Positions 1-9,174 of a DNA stretch of 64,000 nt are shown here, piece by piece. The stretch is taken from NCBI GenBank assembly GCA_964446585.1, contig CAYUPI010000004.1, positions 124,001 through 188,000 on the forward strand, in the 5' to 3' direction. Source of the DNA: CAYUPI01 sp964446585 (GTDB lineage: Bacteria > Verrucomicrobiota > Verrucomicrobiia > Limisphaerales > UBA8199). Position 1 is the stretch's first letter. The number at the start of each line of letters is the position of its first letter. The notes beneath the pieces are model-generated. The model saw nothing but the letters and a program-made list of their open reading frames with translations. It did no database searches and was not told the origin of the DNA. The position numbers and the translations under genes were made by a program.

Positions 1-33
1 GCCCAGCGACGCGTAGAAATCATCGGCGGACAT
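1..33 (-). CDS. Possible start of a gene running off the left edge
   Basis: On the minus strand an ATG at 33-31 opens eleven codons reading MSADDFYASLG before the window ends. An in-frame TGA lies about 45 bases upstream, so the ATG could be a real start. The DFYxxLG string is what the beginning of a DnaJ-type J domain often looks like, but eleven residues cannot prove it. No clear ribosome binding site is seen. Confidence 0.2.
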   Translation of the reverse strand, partial: MSADDFYASLG

Positions 34-218
34 GGAATCCAGGAGAATCTCTTTCGGTGTTCTCTCGGCTCCTTCTCACCATACTGACATCTGTTCCACC
101 GAACTTGCGGCCGATTTCGCGCTGCCAAATTCTCGGCTCGTGCTTTGATGGTCCAATGTGCTGGAGCGAAAACATTCGCGTGACGGAAGCGGTTGAACTG
201 AACGCGCAGGGGCGAATT

Positions 219-866
219 ATGCGAGCGCTGTCATATTTGCTGGTTTGGGCCGGGACGGTGTTGGGGTTGGGTGCCGCCGAAACGCAAATTGAGCCAACAC
301 TTTCTCCGCAGGTACAAACTCAACGGGCAGGGATCTGGCAAAGCGGCGTGGGTGAAGGCTTCCAGCGAGACGCGGAGTCGTTTTCTACTCAACTCGGGGC
401 GGGCTTCGGACTCAAAGTGTTCGGGAGTGAGCAAGCTCACAATTTGGCACTGCTCAATTTGTCTTATGGCCATATCTGGGGCCCTGTCCGGGCGCAGCAG
501 CACTGGTTCCGCGGAAACACCGAAGTACGCGTCGAATTCTTCACTGGTGCCCAATACTCTCCCGGTCGCGAATGGCTGGTAGGACTTACCCCTCATCTCC
601 GGTACTGCTTTGCCACGGGGAGTCGCTGGGTGCCGTTTGTGGATGGCGGTGTCGGCGTCTCCGCGACGAGCATTGGCCCGCCGGACCTCAGCAACACCTT
701 TGAGTTCAATCTCCATGGCAGTGTGGGCTGTCACTGGTTTGTCAAAGAGAATGTCGCGCTGACTTTCGAAGCCAGGTATTTCCACATGTCGTGCGCGGAT
801 ATCAGCAAGCCCAATTTGGGGGTGAACTGTGTCATGGCCGTCGTAGGCTTGACCTGGTACTTCTGA
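219..866 (+). CDS. PagL-like acyloxyacyl hydrolase (lipid A 3-O-deacylase family)
   Basis: A 215-residue outer-membrane protein. The ATG at 219 follows an AGGGG at 207-211 and opens a signal peptide (MRALSYLLVWAGTVLGLGAA); the longer open frame upstream lacks one. The rest alternates short hydrophobic and polar stretches as a small beta-barrel does and ends in an aromatic residue (TWYF). Near the C-terminus the string FHMS (His189, Ser191) followed by PNLGVN matches the HxS catalytic signature of PagL, which removes the 3-O-linked acyl chain of lipid A in the outer leaflet. The place of the Glu of Pseudomonas PagL seems to hold Asn, as in many PagL-like proteins (inference). It stands alone; no operon partner is visible. 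Confidence 0.72.
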   Translation: MRALSYLLVWAGTVLGLGAAETQIEPTLSPQVQTQRAGIWQSGVGEGFQRDAESFSTQLGAGFGLKVFGSEQAHNLALLNLSYGHIWGPVRAQQHWFRGNTEVRVEFFTGAQYSPGREWLVGLTPHLRYCFATGSRWVPFVDGGVGVSATSIGPPDLSNTFEFNLHGSVGCHWFVKENVALTFEARYFHMSCADISKPNLGVNCVMAVVGLTWYF

Positions 867-999
867 GCGCCGGCGCTGAGAAGGTGTAAAAGGGCGGGAG
901 CGCCGCTTTGACTAACTCCGTGGCGTCGCGTTTTTGGGTGACGTAAAACTGATTCCCAGGTAAAAAGGTGTAACAGTGAACCCAATTCCTGGAAACCTT

Positions 1000-1845
1000 A
1001 TGACACTCCGATTTCAGGCCGCTTTGATCTTGTTGAATTGCTCTTTGGTGCTGTGCCTGCCGCTCTCAACCCTGGCCCAGGGTAGCCTCACTCCGCCTGG
1101 CGCTCCTGCTCCAACGTTCAAGACGCTTTCCCAGGTCGAGCCCCGATTCCCAATCTCGGACTATCAGACCAATCTCACGATTTCGGGCTCCTATTACCTC
1201 ATCACCAATCTGTTTGCCGGAACGAACACTAACGACGGCATCAACATCAGGACCAATGTCCACGACATCACCATCGACCTCAACGGGTTCTCTATCATCA
1301 ATACCAATGGAGCCGGCCCCTCATCGCCGGTCGGCGTTCGTATTTCCGAGGGCACGAATGTGGTAATCCGCAATGGACAGATCGAGGGCTTCGACCGCGG
1401 AGTCCGTGCCGAGGGCCTGTTCTATGGCGTCGTCGTGGATAACGTGCACATCCGCAACTGCCGCCGAGCGGGAATTGAAGCAAATGGCGTAGCTGGCGAT
1501 GGCACCCAGACGATGACGATCCGCAATTGCATCGTCGAGGGCATGGATGGCACAGGCGAAGCGACCAGCCTTACGGTGGATGGTATCACCCTCCTCAACT
1601 GCCGCGCAGTTGTGCAGAACTGCGTTATCCGGGATATCGTTGCGGTCGGAACTGGAATAGCCAACTGCATAGACGCGGTAAGCCCCACCAACACATTCGT
1701 TGACAATAACCTCTTCTCAAATGCGGACGTCGGATTGAAGGTGACCGGCGGAGGCACCCGGGTTTATTATCGCAATAATCTTGCTGCCGGAATCACCACA
1801 CCCTTCAGTGTCACGGGCGGCGTGGACCGCGGCGGCAATTTCTAG
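1000..1845 (+). CDS. Secreted right-handed parallel beta-helix protein
   Basis: A 281-residue exported protein. The ATG at 1000 opens a hydrophobic signal peptide ending near LSTLAQG; an in-frame GTG at 976 would add eight residues and has an AGG ahead of it, so the start is uncertain. From about residue 70 the chain shows the short V-x-I-R-N-C rungs of right-handed beta-helices (VVIRNGQIEGF, VVDNVHIRNC, MTIRNCIVEG, AVVQNCVIRD), the NosD/pectate-lyase fold. No catalytic pectate-lyase residues were recognised, so the substrate is unknown. It could bind or act on polysaccharide outside the cell. It lies among other exported proteins with separate starts. Confidence 0.7.
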   Translation: MTLRFQAALILLNCSLVLCLPLSTLAQGSLTPPGAPAPTFKTLSQVEPRFPISDYQTNLTISGSYYLITNLFAGTNTNDGINIRTNVHDITIDLNGFSIINTNGAGPSSPVGVRISEGTNVVIRNGQIEGFDRGVRAEGLFYGVVVDNVHIRNCRRAGIEANGVAGDGTQTMTIRNCIVEGMDGTGEATSLTVDGITLLNCRAVVQNCVIRDIVAVGTGIANCIDAVSPTNTFVDNNLFSNADVGLKVTGGGTRVYYRNNLAAGITTPFSVTGGVDRGGNF

Positions 1846-1866
1846 TATTCGATTAATCGGTTTCTA

Positions 1867-2817
1867 ATGGCCAAAGAAGTGGAAATCGCTAATTCCGAAA
1901 GGGGCTGTCAAAGGGTGTTCGGATTTCAGATTTCCTTTGTCATTCGTCATTCGACATCCGTCATTCCTGTTGCTCTCGCCCTTTGTCTCCGGCCATGTTC
2001 CCTGCTGCCGGCAGCCACCAGCATCAACTCCACAAACAAATTCGCCTATGGCGCCAATCTCGGCTGGATCGATGCTCGGGGTGATACCAATCGCGGCGCG
2101 ATCATTGGCGAATTCGTTTGTTCGGGCTTTCTGTATGCCGCAAACATAGGATGGATACATCTCGGCAGCAACGCGCCCGCCAACGGCATCCAGTACCAGA
2201 ACAGCTCGGCCACCGATTACGGCGTCAACCACGACGGCCAGGGCAATCTTCGAGGGCTAGCGTACGGCGCCAACATCGGTTGGATAAACTTTGAATCCAA
2301 TGGCGCGCCCAAAGTGAATCTTCAAACGGGCAAACTCAGCGGCTCAATCTACGCTGCCAATTGCGGCTGGATTAGTCTGAGCAACGCCTTTGCCGTTGAC
2401 GAAACCGACAGCATCCCCGGCGGCACAGACGCCAACGCAGACGGCCTGCCCGACGCCTGGGAGCGGCTCTATTTCGGCACTACTAGTGTCAATCCCGATG
2501 CCGATGCGGATGGCGACGGCCTGTCGAATAAGGAGGAGTACCTTGCCGGCACGAATCCGACGAACTCCCTGAGCAAACTTGAAATCATCGCCTCGACCTT
2601 CGCTTCCGGAGGGACAAACGGCAGCCTCACCTGGAGCAGTGTTCCCACCCGCGGTTATTTTATTGAGAAAGCGCTTGATTTAAGTGCCCCTGTCTGGACG
2701 GATAGCGGCTTGGGCGAGATTTTCCCCACTGGGTCCACCACCACGCGCGCGTTCACGGACACGAGCGCCCTGATGCGATTCTATCGCGTGGAAGCCGTTC
2801 GGCCCCTTGCTCCGTAA
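1867..2817 (+). CDS. Secreted protein with four GANxGWI repeats and a calcium-binding type 3 repeat
   Basis: A 316-residue predicted exported protein of unknown function. Four copies of a YxANxGWI motif sit at about residues 61-68, 90-97, 133-140 and 162-169. Residues 188-230 hold an Asp-rich thrombospondin-type-3-like calcium segment (DADADGDGLSNKEEY). The last 70 residues resemble the C-terminal module of two other exported proteins in the window (TIE..., W, then RFYRVEA). The N-terminus is odd: codons from about 5 to 33 are written by a degenerate repeat tract (1881-1966), and the hydrophobic run after it (VIPVALALCLRPCSLLPA) would be the signal peptide. The ATG at 1867 is therefore possible but not certain. 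Confidence 0.62.
   Translation: MAKEVEIANSERGCQRVFGFQISFVIRHSTSVIPVALALCLRPCSLLPAATSINSTNKFAYGANLGWIDARGDTNRGAIIGEFVCSGFLYAANIGWIHLGSNAPANGIQYQNSSATDYGVNHDGQGNLRGLAYGANIGWINFESNGAPKVNLQTGKLSGSIYAANCGWISLSNAFAVDETDSIPGGTDANADGLPDAWERLYFGTTSVNPDADADGDGLSNKEEYLAGTNPTNSLSKLEIIASTFASGGTNGSLTWSSVPTRGYFIEKALDLSAPVWTDSGLGEIFPTGSTTTRAFTDTSALMRFYRVEAVRPLAP
1881..1966 (+). repeat. Degenerate 7-base word array overlapping a gene start
   Basis: From 1918 to 1966 the sequence divides exactly into seven 7-base words, several being GTCATTC and others variants such as GACATCC and TTCGGAT. The segment 1881-1903 carries the opposite-sense arm (GAAATCG..ATTCCGAAA). It forms the N-terminal coding part of the GWI-repeat protein. 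Confidence 0.75.
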
Positions 2818-2846
2818 GCGTCCAGCTTCAGCTAACTCCGTTCCCT

Positions 2847-5036
2847 TCAGTATCGCAGCGTGACGACTTCGTGAATGTCTTCGATTCGCAAGTCCACCTT
2901 GCTGCCGGACTTATGGAGTTCAGTGGACTTGTTGAAGGCGCGGGCGGTCCTGGGACGGTCGCGCAACGTGATCGTCGCGCGATAGATGGGGGTGTCTTCG
3001 ATCAGGGCAGGTAACACGTAGGGACGGTTTTTCGCCGGCATGGTGTGGGGCGGCGAGTTGTATGCGATGAAATGGACCCGCAGCGTTCGCGTGGCCGAGT
3101 CGTCCGTGACCACGGCTTCGACGTTTGCGGGAGCGATGATTTCAATGCGGGGCGTCGGATCAAGAAAGCGCACAGCGTTGCGCAGCAGTTTGCGTGTTTC
3201 GACGATGTGATGTTCGCTCGCCGTCGCAAAATCGGGAGAACCGGCCAACGTCAGCACTGTGCCTTCGCCGACTTTATTAATCAGAATGGCTGGTCCGACA
3301 GCGGCCTCGGCGCTCATCGGCCATTCGGTGCCTTCTTTCCCCTGCTGCTGGCGCACGGTGCGATACGGTTTCATCAACTCGCCGACCTGCAGGGCCGAGG
3401 TAGCTTCATAGACGACCGCCGGTCCTTTGACCAGAAACGGCCAATCGAGCCGTCCCTCGGGAGCAAACCGTTTCTCGTGACTCGATGATCGGGAGCCAGG
3501 AAAGCGCACCCAGTTATCAAGTGAGTCCAGCTTGCTAACGAAGCGCGCACCGATGAGCGATTCAATCGACGACTTGCTCTGGACTTTCCCCCACCGATCG
3601 CAGCAACCGCTCAAACCTGTCACGAGCAGTTTGCCGCCTTCGGTCACGTAGCGGCGGAGCAATTCGACTTCGATGTCCGAGAGGATTGCTACGCCCGACA
3701 GCATGACCATGGGAAACTGCTGAAGCGTGGGCAGCGTCACGTTTTCATCGAGAATGACACCCCAAGGGATGTGCTCATAGACCAGCGCCTTGTGCGCGCC
3801 GAGGAAGCACTGAAAGTAGTCCTCCGGCTTTTCGCGCGCGACCCAATCGCGTGTGCGGCTGCTGAAGTAGAGGCCAACCTCGGCAACGGGCTGTTGGCCG
3901 AAATGTTTCCTGCGCGCAAGCGCATCGGCGAACGCCTCGCCGATGCGCTCATAAGCGAGCGGATCCAGACCACCGTCAAAGGCCGTCTTGTCCACAACTG
4001 TCACAAAAGCCCCATGCGTCAGCAACCCGAGCAATTCCCAACGAAGATCCGCCAGCGGACGAACAGTCTGGTTGTGATACACTCGCGCGTCACGGGAAAT
4101 GGCCACTTGCACCGGGCGGCCCGGCGTGGCGGCGCGGTAGAACTCAGCATTCAGCCCGACTGTCAGGGCGCTGAACCCCCACATGCCCGTTTCGCCGGTG
4201 ACGAAGTCGGAGTTGCCGGCGTGGCGCACAGGCAACTGGCCCACCTCCCAGGAAAACGGCGGGTTCCCGTGGTAGTTGAAATCGACGGACGCGTTCGGAT
4301 TCAGAGACTTGATGCGTGCATAGAGCGCCTTTTCGAAATGCTCGCTCGCCTGGTAGCGGAATTCGAGCATACGCTCCCAGTCCGCGTCCCATGTGACGCC
4401 CTTGGGCATTTGTTTCCCGAAATCTTTCTCGAACAGCGCCTGACAGTTCGTGCACCAGCAGCCGTACGGAGGGCCAAACCCTTGATCGAGCATGTCAATG
4501 TGAAAGCCGTCGATTCCGTATACGAGCTCCTCGGCGACGATTTGCTTCATCGCTTCGAGATAGCCGGAATTGAGGCAGAAGCGGCCGAGCGGCTTGCCGT
4601 CCGCGCCGTGCATTTCCCATTCTGGATGCGCTTTGAGGAAATGACCGCCCTGCTGCACGACGCAGTAGGCGAGGAGAGGGAGCCGATGTTGGCGCGCTTC
4701 TTCGACGGCCTCGCGCAACGGGTCGCGGCCGCCGAGACCGGGCGCTTTCGGCAGAAACTTTGAAACGTAGTACGCGTAATCGCCGTCACGCGCCCAAAGC
4801 ACGAGGTATTCGCAGTGAGCAGCCACTGCCCGGCGGACGATCTCGCGGCCGTCGAATCGTGAGCAGTAGCGCGCATCATTCGTGTCGCTGTAGCCGAACT
4901 GTGCGCCCGTCGGGCCAACCTCCATGCCGACTAGGCTTCGCTCGAACCAAGGCGTAGAGGCTGCGGCGTTCCCATGGAGGCTTACACTTAAGATCACAAC
5001 TACTGTCAAAGCCGGATGAACGAAACGCCTGGTCAT
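2847..5036 (-). CDS. GHL6-type hypothetical glycoside hydrolase with glutamine-amidotransferase-like domain
   Basis: A 729-residue exported protein (signal peptide MTRRFVHPALTVVVILSVSLHG, cleavage near NAAA). Residues about 35-340 resemble a TIM-barrel domain of the GHL6 family of putative glycosidases: a CEYLVLWARDGDYAYY strand, then GIDGFHIDMLDQ with an acidic pair at a strand end, followed by a Cys cluster (CWCTNCQ) that may be structural. Residues about 400-560 resemble the amidotransferase-like domain found in beta-galactosidases and related enzymes (VMLSGVAILSDIEVELLRRY..GGKLLVTG). Substrate cannot be told from sequence; alpha-L-fucosidase or galactosidase-like activity is a guess. It is transcribed divergently from the small lipoprotein at 5320. 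Confidence 0.62.
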   Translation of the reverse strand: MTRRFVHPALTVVVILSVSLHGNAAASTPWFERSLVGMEVGPTGAQFGYSDTNDARYCSRFDGREIVRRAVAAHCEYLVLWARDGDYAYYVSKFLPKAPGLGGRDPLREAVEEARQHRLPLLAYCVVQQGGHFLKAHPEWEMHGADGKPLGRFCLNSGYLEAMKQIVAEELVYGIDGFHIDMLDQGFGPPYGCWCTNCQALFEKDFGKQMPKGVTWDADWERMLEFRYQASEHFEKALYARIKSLNPNASVDFNYHGNPPFSWEVGQLPVRHAGNSDFVTGETGMWGFSALTVGLNAEFYRAATPGRPVQVAISRDARVYHNQTVRPLADLRWELLGLLTHGAFVTVVDKTAFDGGLDPLAYERIGEAFADALARRKHFGQQPVAEVGLYFSSRTRDWVAREKPEDYFQCFLGAHKALVYEHIPWGVILDENVTLPTLQQFPMVMLSGVAILSDIEVELLRRYVTEGGKLLVTGLSGCCDRWGKVQSKSSIESLIGARFVSKLDSLDNWVRFPGSRSSSHEKRFAPEGRLDWPFLVKGPAVVYEATSALQVGELMKPYRTVRQQQGKEGTEWPMSAEAAVGPAILINKVGEGTVLTLAGSPDFATASEHHIVETRKLLRNAVRFLDPTPRIEIIAPANVEAVVTDDSATRTLRVHFIAYNSPPHTMPAKNRPYVLPALIEDTPIYRATITLRDRPRTARAFNKSTELHKSGSKVDLRIEDIHEVVTLRY

Positions 5037-5319
5037 ACTCGGTGAGTAAAGCCGAAATTGGATTTGGCTTCAACCAGCCCAAGCAAATGAGCGGAACGGG
5101 GCTTCGCCCCAGCCGCGCTCCCCTGTGACTGGTCCTGAACCGAGGTCTTTTATCCTTGCCATCCGCTTGTGTGCATTCTATGACCACCCCTCCGAGCGAG
5201 CCTGGACCTCGGCGCGATGAAATATCTGAAACCTTCTTTGGCGCTCGCGAGTATTGATCAATCAGGGACCATCGCGTCTCGGAAAAACTGCAACCTGCAA
5301 TATCAAACCAACCTAAAAC

Positions 5320-5535
5320 ATGAAACAAAGAATGTGGAAATGGGGAACTTTAACCACAGCCTTCGCCCTGATCAGTTGCTTGCTCTCGGGCTGCGCTTGG
5401 TCAATCGGCGAACACAAAGAACTTGGCATGCCTACCCGAGGCCAGGAGTTGATCGATCTGAAGAAAGCCCGGGATAGTGGCGCCATCACCGAGGAGGAGT
5501 ATCAGGCGCAGAAGCAACGCGTTCTTGGGAAATAA
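5320..5535 (+). CDS. Small lipoprotein with SHOCT-like C-terminus
   Basis: A 71-residue protein. The signal sequence ends in a lipobox, LLSGC, so it should be lipid-anchored. The C-terminal 30 residues (DLKKARDSGAITEEEYQAQK) match the SHOCT motif, a short helical oligomerisation module in which a Leu/Lys-rich helix is followed by G-A/L-I-T-x-E-E-F/Y. The function of such proteins is generally unknown. The preceding 280 bases (5037-5319) separate it from the divergent GHL6 gene and hold no recognised site. Confidence 0.7.
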   Translation: MKQRMWKWGTLTTAFALISCLLSGCAWSIGEHKELGMPTRGQELIDLKKARDSGAITEEEYQAQKQRVLGK

Positions 5536-6025
5536 GGTCGCTCGAAACTAAGCAGGGCCGGCGTCCGTGGTGGTAGGCGGGCCCGGACTCGACTGGCTGG
5601 TCGAGATTTGACTGCGAGATGTGGTGAAGGAGTGTGCCCGTCCCCGGCCGCAGCGACTCCAAAAAGGCCGCATCGCTGTGACAATCTCACCGCGCACGCT
5701 TAGCCTGAAGTTGCTGCGCCCGGGGACGGGCGGACTCCGTCGCGTCCACTCAGGCATTACGACAGAACATTGCAGAACACTTGCCTTAGTCAGCCCGATG
5801 TGGAATTCTCTGGTATTGTCGTTCGAAGCTTCCAAGAGCAAAAAAGGGTGAATGATTGGCAAAGCGCGTGTAGCTTTTGTCGCAGACTCTTGGCAGGGTC
5901 ACGCAAGCTGAGGTCGTGTTGTGAACGTCGGTAACGACGATCTGATCGTGTCGACAGCTGCGGGCGCAGTCCCGGCGCTGGCCTCCTTTTCGCAGGCTCA
6001 AGACCGGCCGCGAGAGGCGCATCAA
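5536..6025. other. 490-base stretch without a supported gene
   Basis: Only short open frames without homology signs or plausible starts are present on either strand. The last part contains a GTG at 5921 in frame with the next gene, but the peptide it would add has no signal-peptide character, whereas the ATG at 6026 does. No clear promoter or terminator was recognised. Confidence 0.5.
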
Positions 6026-7171
6026 ATGTCCAGCAACGGCTACCGGCGCAAACGTGGTCTTTTGGCATGGATTTCGTTTCTGCTGGTTCTCGGAATCATG
6101 TTCGCCCCGGTGATCGGTTGGGCGGCTCAGACTGCGCGAGCGCGCATGTATTGTTTCTCGCCGCGCTTTCAGCCCGCCTGGGACGACAGCGCCACGTTCA
6201 CGCTTTACCTGAGCACGCTGCCGATTCTTGGCCAGGACAATGGAGAATTAGCACCTTATTTTTTCACTACGAACTTCACGCATGGCTGCTATCTCGATCT
6301 GACGGATTACGTGGGCGGCAAATACGACGGATGGATGGAACTAAATGTTCCAAACCTTCCTGACGCCAATGGAAACACCTACCCGGATTTCTTCGAGGTC
6401 TCGCAGCCGGTCAATGGCACAACCAACGGGATATACAGCATCCCTGGCCTGTCCAACGGCACGAGGGCGGTCAGCGCCTCAAGGGGGCGCAGCGCCGGTT
6501 CTCACCTTGGCACCTGCATTCTAACCTTCTATGACACCATTTACGGGAACCTGCAGTTTTCTCCGACTTTCGAATTGATCGAGTACACCGGCCCGCTGAC
6601 TTACACTCCAGGCTCAAACGTTGTTTCCGGAGTCGCGAGCCTGACACAAACGGGAAATTCAGCCAACCAAATGCAGGGCCCGGTCCAATTCGTGAAGGTT
6701 TTCACGAACCGCTTTAACCTGTCGATCCTTCAGCCCGGCGCATGGACCAATAACGCTAACCAGACTATTACGTTTACGAACGACTTGTACGAGCGATTGC
6801 CGGCTTGGCCGACAAATTATGGCGGTGACTTCGAGTTCGATGACTGGGATCCGAATACGGCTGATCCAGATTATTTGATCTGGGGCCTGTCGATCGATGA
6901 CACGAATGATTTCAATCACAATGGGATTCCCGACTTCAGCGATAATCCCCCGGCGCGGCGTCCGTCACTCTCTTTGAAGCTAAACTCGACAAATCTCTTA
7001 ATCACCATCCATGGCGACGTGGGCCACCCGCATCAGATCCAGGAGAGCCTCGCGCTGCCGGCCACGAATTGGCAGACGGTCGCCTCCGTCACCTTGACCA
7101 ACGACCCTCAACTTGTCTCTGTCGCTCTGCCCGCAACGCGGGTGAAGTACTGGAGAGTGCAGGCGCAGTGA
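6026..7171 (+). CDS. Large secreted protein of unknown function
   Basis: A 381-residue exported protein. The ATG at 6026 is preceded by GAGAGG at good distance and opens a signal peptide (LLAWISFLLVLGIMFAPVIGWAAQ). The body is rich in Asn, Thr, aromatic residues and Asp/Asn turns (NDTNDFNHNGIPDFSDN, calcium-loop-like around residues 295-315). The last 60 residues have the shared pattern Q-E-S...NWQTVASV...YWRVQAQ also found at the ends of the proteins at 1867 and 37077. No enzymatic motif was seen. The protein may be an extracellular or surface protein exported through the secretin system encoded near 30-37 kb (inference). Confidence 0.6.
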   Translation: MSSNGYRRKRGLLAWISFLLVLGIMFAPVIGWAAQTARARMYCFSPRFQPAWDDSATFTLYLSTLPILGQDNGELAPYFFTTNFTHGCYLDLTDYVGGKYDGWMELNVPNLPDANGNTYPDFFEVSQPVNGTTNGIYSIPGLSNGTRAVSASRGRSAGSHLGTCILTFYDTIYGNLQFSPTFELIEYTGPLTYTPGSNVVSGVASLTQTGNSANQMQGPVQFVKVFTNRFNLSILQPGAWTNNANQTITFTNDLYERLPAWPTNYGGDFEFDDWDPNTADPDYLIWGLSIDDTNDFNHNGIPDFSDNPPARRPSLSLKLNSTNLLITIHGDVGHPHQIQESLALPATNWQTVASVTLTNDPQLVSVALPATRVKYWRVQAQ

Positions 7172-7204
7172 GCCAATTGGGTCGGGCTATTCTAGGACTC
7201 GCGG

Positions 7205-8725
7205 TTATGGCTGCGATTTCGTCTCCCGGTGCCAGATGTCACCTTCGCCGAAACTGAACCAGCGGGTAGTAGTGACTTTTTGCTGAGTGAAAAAGTGGAC
7301 GCCTTCTTTGCCTTGCATGTGGAGGTCGCCGAAGAAGGACTCGTTCCACCCATTGAACGGGAACCAGGCCATGGAGGCCGGGACGCCAATGTTGATTCCG
7401 ACCATGCCGCACTGGATGCGGTGCTTGAATTCGCGGGCGGCCTTGCCCGAACGCGTGAAGATCGAAGCGCCGTTGCCGTAAGGCGAGCGGTTGGCCTGCT
7501 CGATCGCAGCGTCCAGATCGTCAAAGCGCATGACATTGAGGACCGGTCCGAAGATTTCCTCCTTGGCAACTGTCATGCCGCTTTGGACTTCGTCAAGGAT
7601 TGTTGCGCCAAGAAAGAAACCGTTGGGAGCGCCAGCCACTTTCACCCCGCGGCCATCCGCGGCGATTTTGGCGCCTTCTTTGGAGCCGATTTCGATGAGT
7701 TGCGCGACGCGGTCGCGGTGCTGCCGCGTGATGACCGGTCCCATGTGCGGCTGGGCTTCGATATCGGTGCGGCCCACCTTGATTGCGCGAGCAGCTTCGA
7801 CGAGCGACGGCAAGACCTTCTTGGCCGCGTCACCGATGACCACTGCAGTCGAGGCCGCCATGCAGCGTTCGCCGGCGCAGCCGTAAGCGCCTTCGATGAC
7901 ACCGCGAACTGAGTTTTCGATGTCGGCATCGGGCATGAGAAAAACGAAGTTCTTAGCTCCGCCGTTGGATTGGACTCGCTTGCCATTTTTGGTGCCCGTT
8001 TCGAAAATGTGCCGGGCAACGGGTGTTGAGCCGACGAAGGAGACGGCTTTTACCTCAGGGTGAGTCAGCAAGGCATCCACACATTCGCGGCCGCCGTGGA
8101 CAACGTTCAACACGCCTTTGGGCAGGCCGGCCTGTTCGAGCAACCTGGCGATCTTAAGGGCGGTCAGGGGCACCTTCTCGCTCGGTTTCAGCACGAAAGT
8201 ATTGCCGCAAACAATGGCGGTGGGGTACATCCACAAGGGCACCATAGCGGGAAAATTGAAGGGCGTGATGCCCACGCAAACTCCGAGGGGCTGGCGGATG
8301 GTGTCGCAATCGATTCCACGAGCTATGTTCTCGATGCTCTCGCCCATCAAAAGCGACGGAATGCCGCAGGCGAACTCGACCATCTCGATTCCGCGCCGCA
8401 CGTCGCCACGCGATTCTACCAGCGTTTTGCCGTGCTCGCGTGTGTTGCAGCGAACGAGCTCCTCGAAGTTTTCCTCCAGCAGAGTCTTGAAGCGGAAGAA
8501 TACGCGGGCGCGCTCAGTCGGGGGCGTCTCCCACCAGGCGGGAAACGCGGCGGCGGCGGCTTCGACGGCCTCATTGACGTGGCCGGCGGCGCACATGGGA
8601 GTTTCGGCGATCACGTCACCTGTGGAAGGGTTGTGAACCGGGGTTGTCGCCACGCCGTTTACCTGGCGCCATTCACCGCCAAATGAAACGGGGCAAGGTT
8701 CGAGAATTGTTGCAGTGGAAGACAT
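7205..8725 (-). CDS. mmsA: CoA-acylating methylmalonate-semialdehyde dehydrogenase
   Basis: A 506-residue aldehyde dehydrogenase that converts methylmalonate or malonate semialdehyde with CoA and NAD to propionyl- or acetyl-CoA plus CO2. The catalytic cysteine is C288 in GERCMAAS, the form typical of the CoA-acylating MmsA/IolA branch rather than ordinary aldehyde dehydrogenases. The family strings FNFPAMVPLWM and SFVGSTPVARHI are present and the length is usual. It is the last gene of the minus-strand preT-preA operon. There it would finish reductive pyrimidine breakdown, since thymine and uracil give these semialdehydes after ring opening and transamination. A role in valine degradation is the alternative. 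No transaminase lies beside it. Confidence 0.9.
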   Translation of the reverse strand: MSSTATILEPCPVSFGGEWRQVNGVATTPVHNPSTGDVIAETPMCAAGHVNEAVEAAAAAFPAWWETPPTERARVFFRFKTLLEENFEELVRCNTREHGKTLVESRGDVRRGIEMVEFACGIPSLLMGESIENIARGIDCDTIRQPLGVCVGITPFNFPAMVPLWMYPTAIVCGNTFVLKPSEKVPLTALKIARLLEQAGLPKGVLNVVHGGRECVDALLTHPEVKAVSFVGSTPVARHIFETGTKNGKRVQSNGGAKNFVFLMPDADIENSVRGVIEGAYGCAGERCMAASTAVVIGDAAKKVLPSLVEAARAIKVGRTDIEAQPHMGPVITRQHRDRVAQLIEIGSKEGAKIAADGRGVKVAGAPNGFFLGATILDEVQSGMTVAKEEIFGPVLNVMRFDDLDAAIEQANRSPYGNGASIFTRSGKAAREFKHRIQCGMVGINIGVPASMAWFPFNGWNESFFGDLHMQGKEGVHFFTQQKVTTTRWFSFGEGDIWHRETKSQP

Positions 8726-8763
8726 AAATTTGGTGCGTGAGAGAATGACAAAATTGCTTCAGG

Positions 8764-9174
8764 TCATCGGGTCAGGCCGGTCGAAGGCTTCCAATCTTTA
8801 TCTTTGATTTCGATCAGATAGCAGCCTGCATTATTTCCCATCAAATTCTCGGCATTGTGCTGTTCGGGCGGTGCCCAGCCCATTTCGCCGGCTTTAGCGT
8901 TCTCGAACGTTTCTTTCCCGTCCGGCGTGATGATCCGGAGCTTGGCATCGGTCAGCATGATATAAAGATGCGCCGGATGCGTGTGCATACCAAATCCGCA
9001 AACGTCCTTCTCCGAACCCGTGTGGCACTCAATCACTCGAATCTTATCATTTTCGAAGGCGACCTTGTAAACTGCAGGTCCGTTCGAATTTGCTGCACTG
9101 CGCGGGGTATGACATCCTGCACAAACCAGGGCTAGAGCAGTGGCCGCGGCCATGACGGATGAGGCTTGACGCAT
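8764..9174 (-). CDS. Cupin-fold lipoprotein in the pyrimidine operon
   Basis: A 136-residue protein. The ATG at 9174 opens a lipoprotein signal (SVMAAATALALVCAGC, lipobox VCAGC). A single cupin domain follows, with the metal-site string GMHTHPAHLYIML and later EMGWAPPEQHNAEN. It lies between preA and mmsA, 38 bases from mmsA, so it is probably co-transcribed. Its role there is unknown; a periplasmic binding or sensing role is a guess. The first seven or eight codons, including the start codon, are written by the 7-base word array at 9149-9289. The open frame reads further upstream through that array, but no signal peptide would then be N-terminal. Confidence 0.65.
   Translation of the reverse strand: MRQASSVMAAATALALVCAGCHTPRSAANSNGPAVYKVAFENDKIRVIECHTGSEKDVCGFGMHTHPAHLYIMLTDAKLRIITPDGKETFENAKAGEMGWAPPEQHNAENLMGNNAGCYLIEIKDKDWKPSTGLTR

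Noticed and set aside
3771..4763. 330-codon open frame opposite the GHL6 gene
   Set aside because: It lies wholly antisense to a gene with signal peptide and domain matches and shows no domain of its own; long antisense frames are common in GC-rich genes.
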